DNA of 64,000 nt from Actinomucor elegans. Its lineage: Eukaryota; Mucoromycota; Mucoromycetes; Mucorales; Mucoraceae. The notes under the pieces are model-generated. The model saw nothing but the letters and a program-made list of their open reading frames with translations, was not told the origin of the DNA and searched no databases. How positions within the stretch are numbered: the first letter of the stretch is position 1; each line of letters begins with the position of its first letter. The stretch covers positions 1,736,001-1,800,000 of the forward strand of contig JAMSLZ010000007.1 in the NCBI GenBank assembly GCA_026027325.1. Reading direction: 5' to 3'. A program made the translations under genes and the position numbers. Below, one piece after another: positions 23,795 to 34,117 of this stretch.

Positions 23795-26767
23795 ATGGGC
23801 AAAGTTTCCTCTTCTGCTACACCATATAAATATACTTGCGCTACTTGTTTGAGGCCATTCAAAACTGTTAAAGCTAGGAGTAATCACTATAGCCATAATC
23901 GTGATCATAGAAAACAAAGGGTCGTCCAAACGCAAGAAGCTAGCATTCCTGTCCAAGGTGAGTTAACAGATATATTACTAAAGCTTTTAATTTAACAATA
24001 TACCTTGTTTGAAATAGAGCCTACTCCAATTGCTTACAACGTCAAATCCTCGGATCAAAACCTTTTCACCAATACGGAATTAAATAGCATCCAATTGAGA
24101 GATATTTGCGACACGTATGGTATTCCTCGAGAGGCTCAAAGAGAACTTGTCTATCTAATGCGTACCATAATCAAAAACAATGAAGAGAGCCGTAAAACCG
24201 ATGGATTGGGTATGTATCTATTCAAATAGAGTTAAAAAAAAAGTACTTATCAGCTTTTATTCCCATTATATATAGGTTACCTACCATCCACTCTCATGTT
24301 CCCTGATACCTTGGATCGTACTCTTAAAGCAAAAACCAATATTCAATGTCATTTTCATGATGTCTGCGTCAATGGTTGCATGCTGTTTGAAAAGGAAGAT
24401 ATAGAGACTATTCAATGTAAAAACCCTGCTTGTAAAGAAAATCGCTTTGATGATCATGGTAAACCTCGTCGCTCTATGAAGATGCTTCCTATTGGTGAAC
24501 AAGTCGCTCAAATGCTTGCGAATGCAAAGACAAGAGACTTGATGAAATACCGCTACAACTATAAATCAACTGACGGTGAATATAAAGATTACTTTGATGG
24601 TGCAGCATACAAGTACTTTAAGGATAATAGCATTCTGTTTTCCGGTGAAGATGATGTCGCAATGGTTCTTTTTGTCGATGGTTTCTGTACTAGCAAGAAT
24701 CATAAAGGGGACAAGTTAACAATCATCCATCTCTTGAATATGAACATTCCCCCAGAATACCGCTACCAAGACGAATACATGCTTCAATTGGCGATCTTGC
24801 CAGGTCCAAACTACCCAAAGTACATGCATACCTTTTTAAAGCCTATTATTGATGAGTTTCATGCTCTGTCTACCAAAGGCATGCTTGTACAAAAGGATGG
24901 TGTAATTGTTTGTCAAGCTAAAGTCAACTTGGTGATGGCTACTGGTGATCTTCCTGCTGCAGCTGAGCTTGCAAATCATATTGGTCATATGGCTACGTTT
25001 GGTTGCCGTATTTGTCGTGTCCAAGCTGAACGTCATGATTATCATAATTGTTTTTTAACGATCGACAATGAGATCAGAAGCAGAAACGATTTCATTTCCC
25101 CAGATGCAGCGAATGTAAGTACTATAATCAGCATTAATCTTTACAAGTTTTTAACATTTCTTTTTCTTTTTACCTCATAGAGCTACAGTATCAAGTCTGC
25201 AACACCATTTGCAATACTTCCCAGTTTTACTGGCGCTACTTTTTTTGGTTTAGACGAAATGCATCTTCTCGGACAAGGTATCGCTCAACACGTATTCAAT
25301 ATGCTGACAGTCGACATGGGTAAAGAGTACAATGCAGCAAGAAAAACTCGATATAAGCCCAATGAAGATGAATTGAGTGATGCCCGATTGAAGTCTGCTG
25401 ATGAATGGCCGTATACTTTCTATATTCCAAAATTATCGCTCATCAAAATTGGTAAACTTGTTGAAGCTTCTAGAGCCACTGTACCGACATCCTTTTCATC
25501 CAAATGGGAAGATCCAATTATCAAGAGTGGTGGCAAACGTGCTGTTGACTGGATTGATATTTTCTTATATATGATTCCCACCTTGTTCGTTCCTGAATTG
25601 ATTCAAGAATCCGCTAAGAAACCATTGATTCATCTGACAAAAGCTGTCGCATTGGCTCTTAAATGGGAACTTTCTATTGAAGACCTTATTCTGATGGAAA
25701 GGTAAATATATTTTTTTTGTACTCATAAATCTAGTTTACTTACATACTTTCCAAAGATATATCAAAGAATGGCAAGAATTTTTGTTGGCAGAAATCAAGG
25801 CAAAGCGTATTCATTCCGGTGTATTCAAGCCTGTTCAACACTACCTTTCGCATATAGTCTATATGATCAAACAACAAGGTGTGTTGAGAGCATATTCCGC
25901 CCGATCAATGGAAAGAAGCATCGGAAAATACAAAAAGCTCATCAAGTCAAAGGTTGATGCTGGCGCAAACGCTGGTAATATCTTGGAAAGACTCATAACG
26001 CGTAATCATATAAACAGCCAGACTTGGGATGTTCATACTGAGCTTGACCTGATCACTCCTCGAAAATACAGCGAATCCACTTTCAGGAATAACCCTTCTG
26101 GTGATGCTAGTGATCCACAATTATGGGCTCCCTTTAGTAATATTTCAGTGGATACTCTTCCCTTTGGTGTCTCCACTCAAACTTTTTTGAAGGCGCTATT
26201 GCATTACTATCGCCGTACTGAAGCAAATGGTGTAAATATTGCTGAAATTGATTCGTTGAATAGTATTTCCATCGCTGGTCGTGCCTGGGCATATGGCAAT
26301 GTATATACGTCTACCATGTATAAAAGCCATATAAATGAATATCGTCGAGGAAACAATTACGTGATGATCACTGCCAGCTACTTGAAGTAAGTAATTAGCT
26401 CAAGAACAAAAACCTCTTTGATTAACCAACCTTTGTTAATAGTCGAAATAATTCCATTCGTGAAAGCTGGTTCATTGGTTCTATCGTTTTCTTTTTCGAG
26501 CATTCATTCAATGGTAGACCACAGTATTTGGCTTTGGTTGATTTAGCGAAAAAGAATGCAACTACCAAATATGACAAGACTATTGCTTTGGTTGAGCTGC
26601 ACAGTAGCGGTGCACACAGTTACGCTGTCTGTCGGTTTGAAGATATTGTTGCCAGTGTAGGTCTTGTGCGTTCAAGTGAATCTAATGAGAAAGAGTTCAA
26701 GATCATCTCTCATCATATATTTAAACAAGATCTAGAGCAAAATGCTGGCATATTAAGTCGTTTGTAA
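23795..26767 (+). CDS. CACTA transposase (tnp2 family), six exons
   Basis: Exons 23795-23957, 24018-24209, 24276-25114, 25181-25701, 25757-26386 and 26443-26767 sum to 890 codons (889 residues), all junctions in phase with GT...AG introns of 55-66 nt. The N-terminus holds a C2H2-like zinc finger (YTCATCLRPFKTVKARSNHYSH). The core shows tnp2/Transposase_21 blocks: VLFVDGF (probable first catalytic Asp near residue 253), IIHLLNMNIPPEYRYQDEYM, LAILPGPNYPKYMHTFLKPI, then a Cys/His cluster HIGHMATFGCRICRVQAERHDYH. The tail is helical and basic. No stop or frameshift is seen, so it may be active. A promoter presumably lies in the 0.4 kb shared with the divergent gene. Confidence 0.93.
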
Positions 26768-28382
26768 ATAGCATGAAGACAAGAGCAAAAAGCGTTTTAT
26801 TTTGAAATAAAATTGTTCTCTGAATTGATTATGTATTTAAACCACCGAAAATAATATAAAGCTTCCCTCCAAAAGGACTTCATCATAATATAGCAAAAGT
26901 AAAATAGGTATTTACACTTTCTGTAGTAGATATAAACTATAGATAATTTAACTCGTTTTTATATATCATGTTATTAATTCGAGAGAAAGGTATTAGCAAT
27001 CTTGCAACAGAATGTAAAAACATTTCTTAATCAAAAATTTAACCCATTTCCCTGATGTTTAAGAAATTATTTCATAATATCAGAAATATAGAACCAGGAT
27101 AACCCAAGTTATACAGTTCTATATTCATCATTCAATAATGTTAATTGACTATTTAGTTGCTCCAGTTAATCTTTAAAACCAAATGTAAAATATGATTAAT
27201 GCTCTTGTTTATCTTTATAGTAAAATTAGTTTATTATCAAGCAATGCGGATTAATTTTCCAACAGACAGCAAAAATGTTCATCGATTGTAGTTTTCTAGC
27301 ACCTAAAAAAACGTGCATGTTTTTGAAGCTTTCGATCGTCATTAAGAATTCTATCATAATCATCAATTACTCGAAAGTCCAAAAACGAACGCGTTTTTTT
27401 GTAGTTTGAGAAGTGGATATATGATTTTGACAATAAATCATCTAGTTAAATAACCGCCTAGCAATAATGACTAAGATTACTGGCAATTAATAATCGCTAC
27501 TTGACCTATTTTTTTTTTTACACAATAATTTATCTCTTTTTTTACGCAATATATTTCTTTTTTTTTACGCAATGTATTTCTTTTTTTTTAACGCAATGTA
27601 TTTTCTTTTTTTCTTTCTTTCTTTCTTTATTCTATAATTTTACTAAACATAAAATTGAGTAAATTAGACACTTAATGGCAGCTCATTCTTAATGTCATTC
27701 AGCATTTTAAATACACAGCTATTAGCCAAAGGCTAAATCACGGCAATGAAAGTGCTCAGCTTATTAAATGGAACTAGCGATTCGTTCTTGTTTCCAAAAG
27801 AGTAATTTACAAGAGAATTTTTTGCAACCTGACCTGTATAAGAGACTTTTCAACGAATAATAAACGCATTTGAAAGACAATTGTTCAACATTATTTTTGA
27901 CAAACGTTGAAATTAAACGTTTCTAGGAATTTACATAAAAGATCGTTGAAACGAAAAGCAGAGTTCATTTTAGTAAATAAAATAAACGAGGATTATGTTG
28001 TTGCGTACAAGCATCAGAATTTCATGTACTCATTTATAAGAAGTTTGCAAGATTTGGCTTTCATCGGCAAAAGACAAGAATACATAAAAATTGTTTGCAA
28101 ATAAAATGGAGTTCAGGCTTTTCTTTCTTATTGTCAATTTATGTTATAATATTGACTAAACCCATAACATTATTGTCTGCTTTCCACTAATATTAGGAGT
28201 AACCACTAATAAATGAGCAAAGCACTGTTAATTGCGCAGCCATAGAAAATAATTGCTCTAATTTCATTGGTTCGCAGATTATTATTAGTAGGTAAATCTA
28301 TAGTATTAGTAGGTAAATGATAATAAAATCGTCGTTTTACCACATAATATTATGGGTAGCACACAATATTTTCGCCATAGTG
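26768..28382. other. CACTA 3' untranslated and subterminal region
   Basis: AT-rich. At about 27510-27630 there are imperfect tandem units of the form T-run plus ACGCAATGTATTTC, ending in a CTTT microsatellite. A 65-codon frame at 27907-28104 has no supporting feature. The last 250 bp carry the short ATAATATTA-type repeats and the right inverted end. Confidence 0.6.
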
Positions 28383-28614
28383 GAAGGGATGAAACGTGCC
28401 ATATGCGCAATAGAACAACCGGTAAGAAGCTGGTAGATTATCAACAATCCTTTGTCCACGTTGGAATATGGACCAGGATATTCGGATGTATCCCAAAGGA
28501 ACTCTCAGGTCCATATTGAAACTCCTACTACCACAAATTTTATTGTTATATGAAAAAATTGAATTTTTTTTACAAATTAAAATTAAAAATAAAAAGGATT
28601 TAATAAAATTGCAG

Positions 28615-29494
28615 ATGTTTATAGAACCATATAAATCTTTAAAAAAATATTCGACGATGAAAAAGAAGCACTATTATATTTAATTAGTAATGATTACGTT
28701 AATAAACATATAAAGTGTAATAAATGTGAACATGAAACTAAATTAAACTTAAATAAAAAATTATATGTTTGTAGATATTATAAATGTAGGAAAGCAATAT
28801 CACCATTGAAAGGAACAATTTTTAATAATTTAACTTTACCTTTAAATACTCAATTACACATATTATATCTTTTTCTTGGAAAAGCACCTTCTTCCTTTAT
28901 AGCATCAAGTTTGCAAATTAGCAAAAATACAGTGTCATCATACAATAAAATATTCAGAAAATACTTGAAAAATAAACAATTGTTAGGTAACAGAAATATT
29001 AAAATTGGAGGTAGAAATAAAATTGTAGAAATCGATGAAAGTAAAATTGCAAAAAGAAAATATAATAAGGGGCATAAGGTAGAAGGTGCTTGGGTAATTG
29101 GTGGTATCGAAAGAAGTATGCTAAAAAATAAAATAAAAATGAAAACAAAAAAATGTTTTTATTACCCATTGAAGAAAGAAATGTTGATAATATTGATTTA
29201 ATTATAAAAAGATATGTAAAAAAAGGTACAACAATATATACGGATTTATGGAAAGGGTATAATAACTTGAAAAATATAGGATACAAACATTTAACTGTAA
29301 ATCATTCAAAGCATTTTAAAGATCCAAATACAGGTGTGCATACAAATACAATTGAAGGCACATGGAATGGCTTAAAGCAAAGTATAATACCACGAAATAG
29401 AAATAAAAAAGATATAGTATTGTATTTAAAAGAATATCAATGGCGTAAGAAAAATAGAGAGTATAACGTATGGAAAAAGTTTTTAAAGGATTAA
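28615..29494 (+). pseudogene. ISXO2-like transposase, copy A, two homopolymer frameshifts
   Basis: Aligned by eye to the intact copy at 53102-53983, it lacks one A in the run near 28640-28647 and one A in the run near 29138. The motifs VEIDESKIAKRKYNKGHKVEG, TTIYTDLWKGYNNL and HTNTIEGTWNGLKQ are otherwise present. Both lesions are in A-runs, so either replication slippage or base-calling error could explain them. Confidence 0.88.
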
Positions 29495-29764
29495 TTTTAA
29501 TTTACATAAAAAATGCAAAAAATTGAATTTTTATATTTATTAAAAATATGATAGAAAATATATTGATAGTTATAAATGTGAAATGCATATTTGATATTCA
29601 TTATTCTTATTACAAGGACCTGACTAAGTCAGTAAACTAGCCTATTTAAGACACAATGATTATGTAATAGATCAGAGACAATTGGGTATTACATTATGAG
29701 TGGGATTAAATATATCTATTATAAAAAAATAAAAAAATTGAAAAAGTAATAATATAAAAAAGAA

Positions 29765-30061
29765 ATGGATGAAATATTTAATATTATTGTAGATGATAAA
29801 TATAAATACAATATTAAACGAAGTATAATTATAAAAGATATGAAAAAATATGATTTAGCAGAATACAAAATAAAGCAAAAAGATGGGTGTTATGAAATCT
29901 ACATGAAAAAAAATGGTTCAAATAAAAGATTAAGAAAAGTATATGAATTTAAGACATATAATAAAGATAAAAACAAAGGTATAAAAAGAAAAACATTAGA
30001 TAATAAGAATAATATGATACTTGATGAAATCGCACCCATCATGAAAAAACTTAAATTATAA
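29765..30061 (+). CDS. Conserved 98-residue accessory protein of ISXO2 copy A
   Basis: A small Lys-rich protein (starts MDEIFNIIVDDKYKYNIKRS, ends with a basic KKLKL tail) encoded 270 bp downstream of the transposase on the same strand. The same 98 codons recur unbroken in copies B and C even though the transposases of A and B are frameshifted. I do not recognise it. The basic tail suggests nuclear or nucleic-acid association; that is inference. Confidence 0.6.
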   Translation: MDEIFNIIVDDKYKYNIKRSIIIKDMKKYDLAEYKIKQKDGCYEIYMKKNGSNKRLRKVYEFKTYNKDKNKGIKRKTLDNKNNMILDEIAPIMKKLKL

Positions 30062-30863
30062 TTTAAATATATTTTCTAAATTAAATTTTTCAATATATAT
30101 TCCATTAATTTTAACATTTATATCATGCTGATAATTATTATCTAAATTAAATTTTTATTTTCTAAGTTTTTTATTTCTTCCTTCACAATATCTATTTCTA
30201 ATAAATTTTCATTATATTCATCATATGAGAAACATTTTAAATATAATTTTATTGTTATTATATATTTTTAATTAATATTTTTATTATCTATTACTTGATA
30301 TATAAAATTAAATAGTTTTAATAGAAAAACAAAATAAAATATTGAAAATAAAGGAAAAAGTAGAATTTATGATAAAAATATGAAAAAAAGAATTATTTTA
30401 GAAATTAGTAATAGTAATTATTTAAATACTTTTTGATATATTTATTGGTCATATTAAAAGCTTAAAAAACAAAAAATGTTAAGCATTTCCCTATGAAGTG
30501 TAAAATAAAATATTATGTATTATTAGTATAAATTAAATCTGAGACCTCGTTTGGTAATCACCCGGATATTCTTGGTTTGCAAACAGCTCTACGAGAAAGA
30601 AAAAAACAGGTATGTAGCCAAGATGCTCCAACACATAAGTTTTTACATGCTGGATATCTTTTACAGGCTTAACCTCAGATCGGTGATACTTAGTCTTTTC
30701 CAACACTGGCCAATCTTTAGAAAGAAACTGCCAGTAAGTCGCCATAAGCAACGTAAACGCATCTACTATTTCTTTCGGAAACATGTTTATTTAAGAATGC
30801 TGTAGTATAATAGGAGTTGTATGCTACCAAATGCTGTTGTTCACTCCCAGTCCTACAGTGTAG

Positions 30864-31006
30864 CCTTAGGCTCCTTAGTTTCCATTCCCAGGGGGGCTGA
30901 AACTATTCAGGTCTCTGGACAAGATCATCCCTTTTGGCCCCCCCCCCCTCTCTACTACCTTGCTATGGAACGTATGTCTACCAGTGTGTGGTGAGATATC
31001 CCACTA
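30864..31006 (-). repeat. Inner terminal inverted repeat, right
   Basis: Reverse complement of 17940-18082. It ends GAGATATCCCACTA immediately before the right 282-bp repeat. Confidence 0.85.
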
Positions 31007-31288
31007 GGAGGTCATACAGATACTCGCAATTGTTGTACAATTACTCGTACAGGTTCTGGGTTAGTGGATGACCGGGTGCAATAGAATGTGGTTATACAAT
31101 ATGTCTCCGGCATTCCAAATATTTCTAGCCGTTTTAAAAATTGGAAATAGCCATTTAAATGGGTACACATATCCAGAGAACATCACAGCAGCCAAAAATA
31201 TGCCCATGAGTAAATACCTAAGGTCATCCACTAACCCAGAACCTGTACGAGTAATTGTACAACAATTGCGAGTATCTGTATGACCTCC
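31007..31288. repeat. Right 282-bp LDR of element 17658-31288
   Basis: Direct copy of 17658-17939 with the same internal orientation. The flank ACT (31289-31291) matches the left flank of the whole element. Confidence 0.85.
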
Positions 31289-31751
31289 ACTACTGATCTT
31301 GAGAATGTTTATTACTTCCTGTGCATAGTCGTTGTGTACCAGGATGGAGTGTATATTTTGGCCTGGTGTTTGAATATCAATAATTCGTGAAACCATAATG
31401 CCAAGTCGACGAAGAGTGTGTTTAATGGTAGTGATAGGAGTTTTACCACGACCAAAGAAGGAGATTATCCATTGATAACCTTGGCTTGTGGCAACTGGAA
31501 TGAAGGCACGGGCAATAATCTTGCGTTGTTGCTTCGATAATGGGCGACGGGAAGGTTTTTTCGTCGTTGGTTGAGCATTAATACCTTTCTGGACCATCTT
31601 CAAATATGAGGGTTTCATGATCGGTACTTCGCGAGGAAGAGGAGTGTAGTCTGGATTGGCATATTTCGATGCTAAAGTTCCTTGATTTTGATCATCCATA
31701 TTCACATCGTCAGAGGTGCTGTCAAACTGTGGTATGTTAGGTTGTTGATTG

Positions 31752-32452
31752 TGTTGTAAACACGACTTGTTCAGTGTCCGTCACCAATCAGGTCAATGTT
31801 CGACAATGCTTATACTCAGCTTGTGCTTTGACAGCTTTGTAATGTCGGTTAAGAGATATATATGGAAATCAATGCTTAGGAGAAACATTTTAATTCACAA
31901 GATTTTTTTACAAAATAAAAAAAGAAAAAAAAATGTTAAATGTATATTATTTAATACAATTAATACTATTTTCATAAATACAGTAAATTGTTTAAAAAAT
32001 TGTCAATGTAAAAATAATAATTATTTAAAATTTAAAAGTAAAATAAAAATTTTGATAAATTCCAAAATTAATCAATATATGTTAAATTAGTGTTAATATT
32101 GAAATTTTCACAAACCCACATAATTTGCATAATGTTATAATTTATATTAATATCAATTCTTGTGATTTATTTTAAATTCTATTTTTTTTATAATAAGAAC
32201 ATTCCTCTAGTGCAACTAACCTTCATAAACTATCTATCACCGAATATAAAGTCGTACTAGAATGGGTTACTATAAATCCTTGTTAACTCCATGAGCGCAG
32301 TCTTTGACTAACTCAATCGTCTATAATATCAAGTTAAATCCGAACTTCAATTCAATTTTGTATAAATAGCTCATCATTTTAATGCTTTAATAAATCAATT
32401 CGTTTTTATCAGTCTGGTTATTTTTACAGTCTTTATTATATTCGATATAACA
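31752..32452 (+). repeat. Solo LTR (701 bp) inside LINE ORF1
   Basis: Begins TGTTGTAAACACGAC, ends TTCGATATAACA, with 5-bp duplication GATTG (31747-31751, 32453-32457). A TATAAATAG box near 32363 and AATAAA near 32388 indicate plus-strand orientation. Removing it with one duplication joins the coiled-coil part of the LINE ORF1 to the next block in frame. Confidence 0.82.
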
Positions 32453-32862
32453 GATTGAGCTGTTTTTGGAGCGCTTGGATTTGTGTTTGGAGGTCAGCAT
32501 TGAGAGCATTAGCTTGGATTAATGCTGCTCGTGTTTCATGTAGTTCAGACACTAATTGATTGGTTTCAGCTTGTTGAATTCTAAGCGATTCAAACTCGAG
32601 TTTCTGATTTTCGATTGCTTTGTAAATGTTGGATATCCATTCAGGCATCTGAGCATGAGCATGTATATCATTTGGTCAGTTGACCTTTTACGAAGTTGAA
32701 TGAGTTTGCAGAAGGCACCGTGCTGGTAGTGAGTTGATTGGTTGGAATAGTGACTCCAATTTCCGTTGGTGTAACTGAAGGCACATCAACATTGAGAGGG
32801 ATGCGAGATTTATTCAGGACTGAGCGAGTTACAGGCTTTGAAGAGACTTTGAATGGTTCCAT

Positions 32863-33541
32863 AGCTGTTGCAGTAGGAGTGTTGCGTTTTAAATTATGCT
32901 TTTTGGGGGTCAGGACTGGTAGGCATATCAGAAGGTGATTCTTCTCGAGATCTTTTAGAAAGAATCTGGATGTGGAGATCTCAATTTTAGAGTTGGAAAT
33001 GTCAACGATCGAAGTAGTTCGTTTAAAACTTAATAAAACTTCGGAAGGTTGATAAGAGATTGGACTTTGGTTGGACGTGGATGGTGTGGACGACTTAATG
33101 TGATCTATTGTTGTCTCTTACGCTTGACAATAGTCTTGTTTCGGGGTTTAAAATGTCCCAAAAACAAGGTATTGGGTAAAAAGGTGTAGCATTCAATCTA
33201 TCAGCACGCATGGCCGTACAACGGAGTCCAATCCCAGCAGCCACTAATAAGCCTTTCAACCACGGATTGTTGTAATTGAGAATCAATTCATCCATTTTAA
33301 AAATTATTAAAAAAAAAATATAAAAAAAATTAAAAATTGTTTGTTACTTTTATTGAAAACTTTAGGGTTCATTCTTTGAGATAAATTATGAAGTTAATAA
33401 AAAATTGGAAAAATAATTAATTTTGTAAATTTATTTTAACTTTCTAATGTTTTTTTAAATTTTAAATATTAAAACTAATGCTTTTATAATTTTATTTTCT
33501 ACATATTTAGTAATTTTAATAGTTTTTAAATTGTTTCTCAT
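32863..33541 (-). pseudogene. Degenerate LINE-associated sequence upstream of ORF1
   Basis: A 66-codon minus frame (33295-33095) reads NYNNPWLKGLLVAAGIGLRC. The same sequence follows LTR-like B at 9176. Between it and ORF1 the frames are broken. About 33303-33541 is AT-rich filler present here but absent from the 9.2-kb copy. Confidence 0.4.
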
Positions 33542-34100
33542 TGTATAACCCACGCGTTATTCGATATTCAGGTCTTATCTTGAGATACACTCTGTGGTGA
33601 AATAGCCACATAATTGAAGTACAGACAGACTAGAGGCCTGTGCGCCCTAGCTGTAGCACATACATACTAAAGCATCATTGATTACCTTATACAGCGATAC
33701 AGTCCTTAAACAGAGATACGTCCTTCTTATACTTCTTATATGAACACAAGTAAATAACCTTCAGTCACAATTCAACGAGTATAAATACAAGCTAGAAAAA
33801 CTAGTTAGAAAGAACTAATCACATTTAAGTTGAATAAACTATAACCAAGTTATAATCGACTTACTACCTGCTTTTATTTTTAATTTTACCGCACACTCGA
33901 TACTACTCGATAGTATGATGCCACGTGTTCCTTGAGTAATGATTATTGGCTAATAGTTCTAAGGATGACACATCGCTTGTATTTTTATGCAGGCCTCGTT
34001 AAAATCTGATTGGGTTATCAGATAGAGTCCGTGTATGACATAAATGAACAGTTGATTCCTTACTATTATGTCGATGCAAGATAGTAGATGGAATACAACA
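33542..34100 (-). repeat. LTR-like repeat, family B, second copy, split by a solo LTR
   Basis: Reverse copy of 8929-9175: TGTATAACCC at the left and GAATACAACA at the right, interrupted at 33593-33893. Confidence 0.55.
33593..33893 (+). repeat. Solo LTR, family D, second copy (301 bp)
   Basis: TGTGGTGAAATAGCC ... TTTTACCGCA with 5-bp duplication CACTC (33588-33592, 33894-33898). It differs from 16495-16796 by only a few bases. Confidence 0.88.
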
Positions 34101-34117
34101 CAGTTTTTATTATATTC

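Larger units (their letters stand above)
21004..28382 (+). mobile_element. CACTA (En/Spm) transposon, complete, 7379 bp
   Basis: Ends are perfect inverted repeats CACTATGGCGAAAATATTGT, flanked by the 3-bp duplication GAA (21001-21003, 28383-28385), the classical CACTA signature. Both subterminal regions are rich in short degenerate repeats of the type ATAATATTATGGGTAAA, as expected for transposase binding arrays. It carries two divergent spliced genes, a tnp2 transposase (+) and a smaller protein (-). It interrupts the DDE-chromodomain gene. A nearly identical copy starts at 61814. Confidence 0.95.
28484..30563 (+). mobile_element. ISXO2/IS1595-like transposon, copy A (2080 bp)
   Basis: Bounded by GGATGTATCCCAAAGG and GTAATCACCC and flanked by the perfect 8-bp duplication GGATATTC (28476-28483, 30564-30571). 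It sits in the N-terminal part of the DDE-chromodomain gene; removal with one duplication restores EYP-GPY in frame. It carries a transposase with two frameshifts and an intact 98-codon accessory ORF. Confidence 0.93.
19905..30784 (-). pseudogene. Harbinger/IS5-like DDE transposase with C-terminal chromodomain, split by two transposons
   Basis: Segments 30784-30564, 28475-28383 and 21000-19905 add up to exactly 470 codons (469 residues), with one copy of each duplication (GGATATTC of ISXO2 copy A, GAA of the CACTA element) retained. Catalytic residues on that numbering are Asp161 (LMIDGHDSR), Asp236 (CVVVDGGYTTF) and Glu289 (SFRSSIEATFGEIG), a DD52E spacing. The R-x-x-IE-x-x-FG block is typical of DDE_Tnp_4/IS5-Harbinger enzymes. 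About residues 412-461 form a chromodomain (HYEVEAIVGHRG, REYLVRWVGYDESSNSWLS), followed by a basic RRRRKK tail. It is interrupted only by the two insertions; otherwise undamaged. The copy at 36010-37481 has the same domain order. Confidence 0.85.
17658..31288 (-). mobile_element. Autonomous LDR element with DDE-chromodomain transposase, itself split by CACTA and ISXO2 insertions
   Basis: Outer direct repeats of 282 bp (17658-17939, 31007-31288) are flanked by ACT on both sides (17655-17657, 31289-31291). Directly inside are 143-bp inverted repeats (17940-18082 and 30864-31006, beginning TAGTGGGATATCTCACC). The interior encodes two minus-strand genes: a DDE transposase with chromodomain, and an unrecognised protein. 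Subtracting the CACTA element (7379 bp plus 3) and ISXO2 copy A (2080 bp plus 8) leaves a 4.16-kb unit. It lies in a LINE ORF1 whose frame is restored when it is removed with one ACT. That shows the two 282-bp repeats arrived with the interior rather than separately. Confidence 0.8.
15061..32862 (-). pseudogene. LINE ORF1-like gene split by three insertions
   Basis: Minus-strand blocks are 32862-32453, 31746-31289, 17654-17361 and 15126-15061. They encode, in order, a Pro/Thr-rich start, a coiled-coil (about 32648-32453, ELHETRAALIQANALNADLQ), a basic block (PSRRPLSKQQRKIIARAF; IISFFGRGKTPITTIKHTLRR) and a C-terminal region (LIRLIQRFAAPVKLAVARDFL), ending at a TAA at 15061-15063. Removing a 701-bp LTR, the element 17658-31288 and the element 15127-17360 with one duplication each joins QLN to QQPN, KIS to SVET and NDK to DEDM, all in frame. 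A one-base frameshift remains near 32680. Assignment to a Mucoromycete LINE ORF1 (RNA-binding chaperone) is from memory and tentative. Confidence 0.6.

Noticed and set aside
27510..27630. CRISPR-like or functional tandem array
   Set aside because: Units are T-runs plus a short ACGCAATGTATTTC word without spacers; a slippage-prone simple repeat in a eukaryotic transposon.
27907..28104. 65-codon ORF near the CACTA right end
   Set aside because: No homology or splice context, located in the subterminal repeat region.
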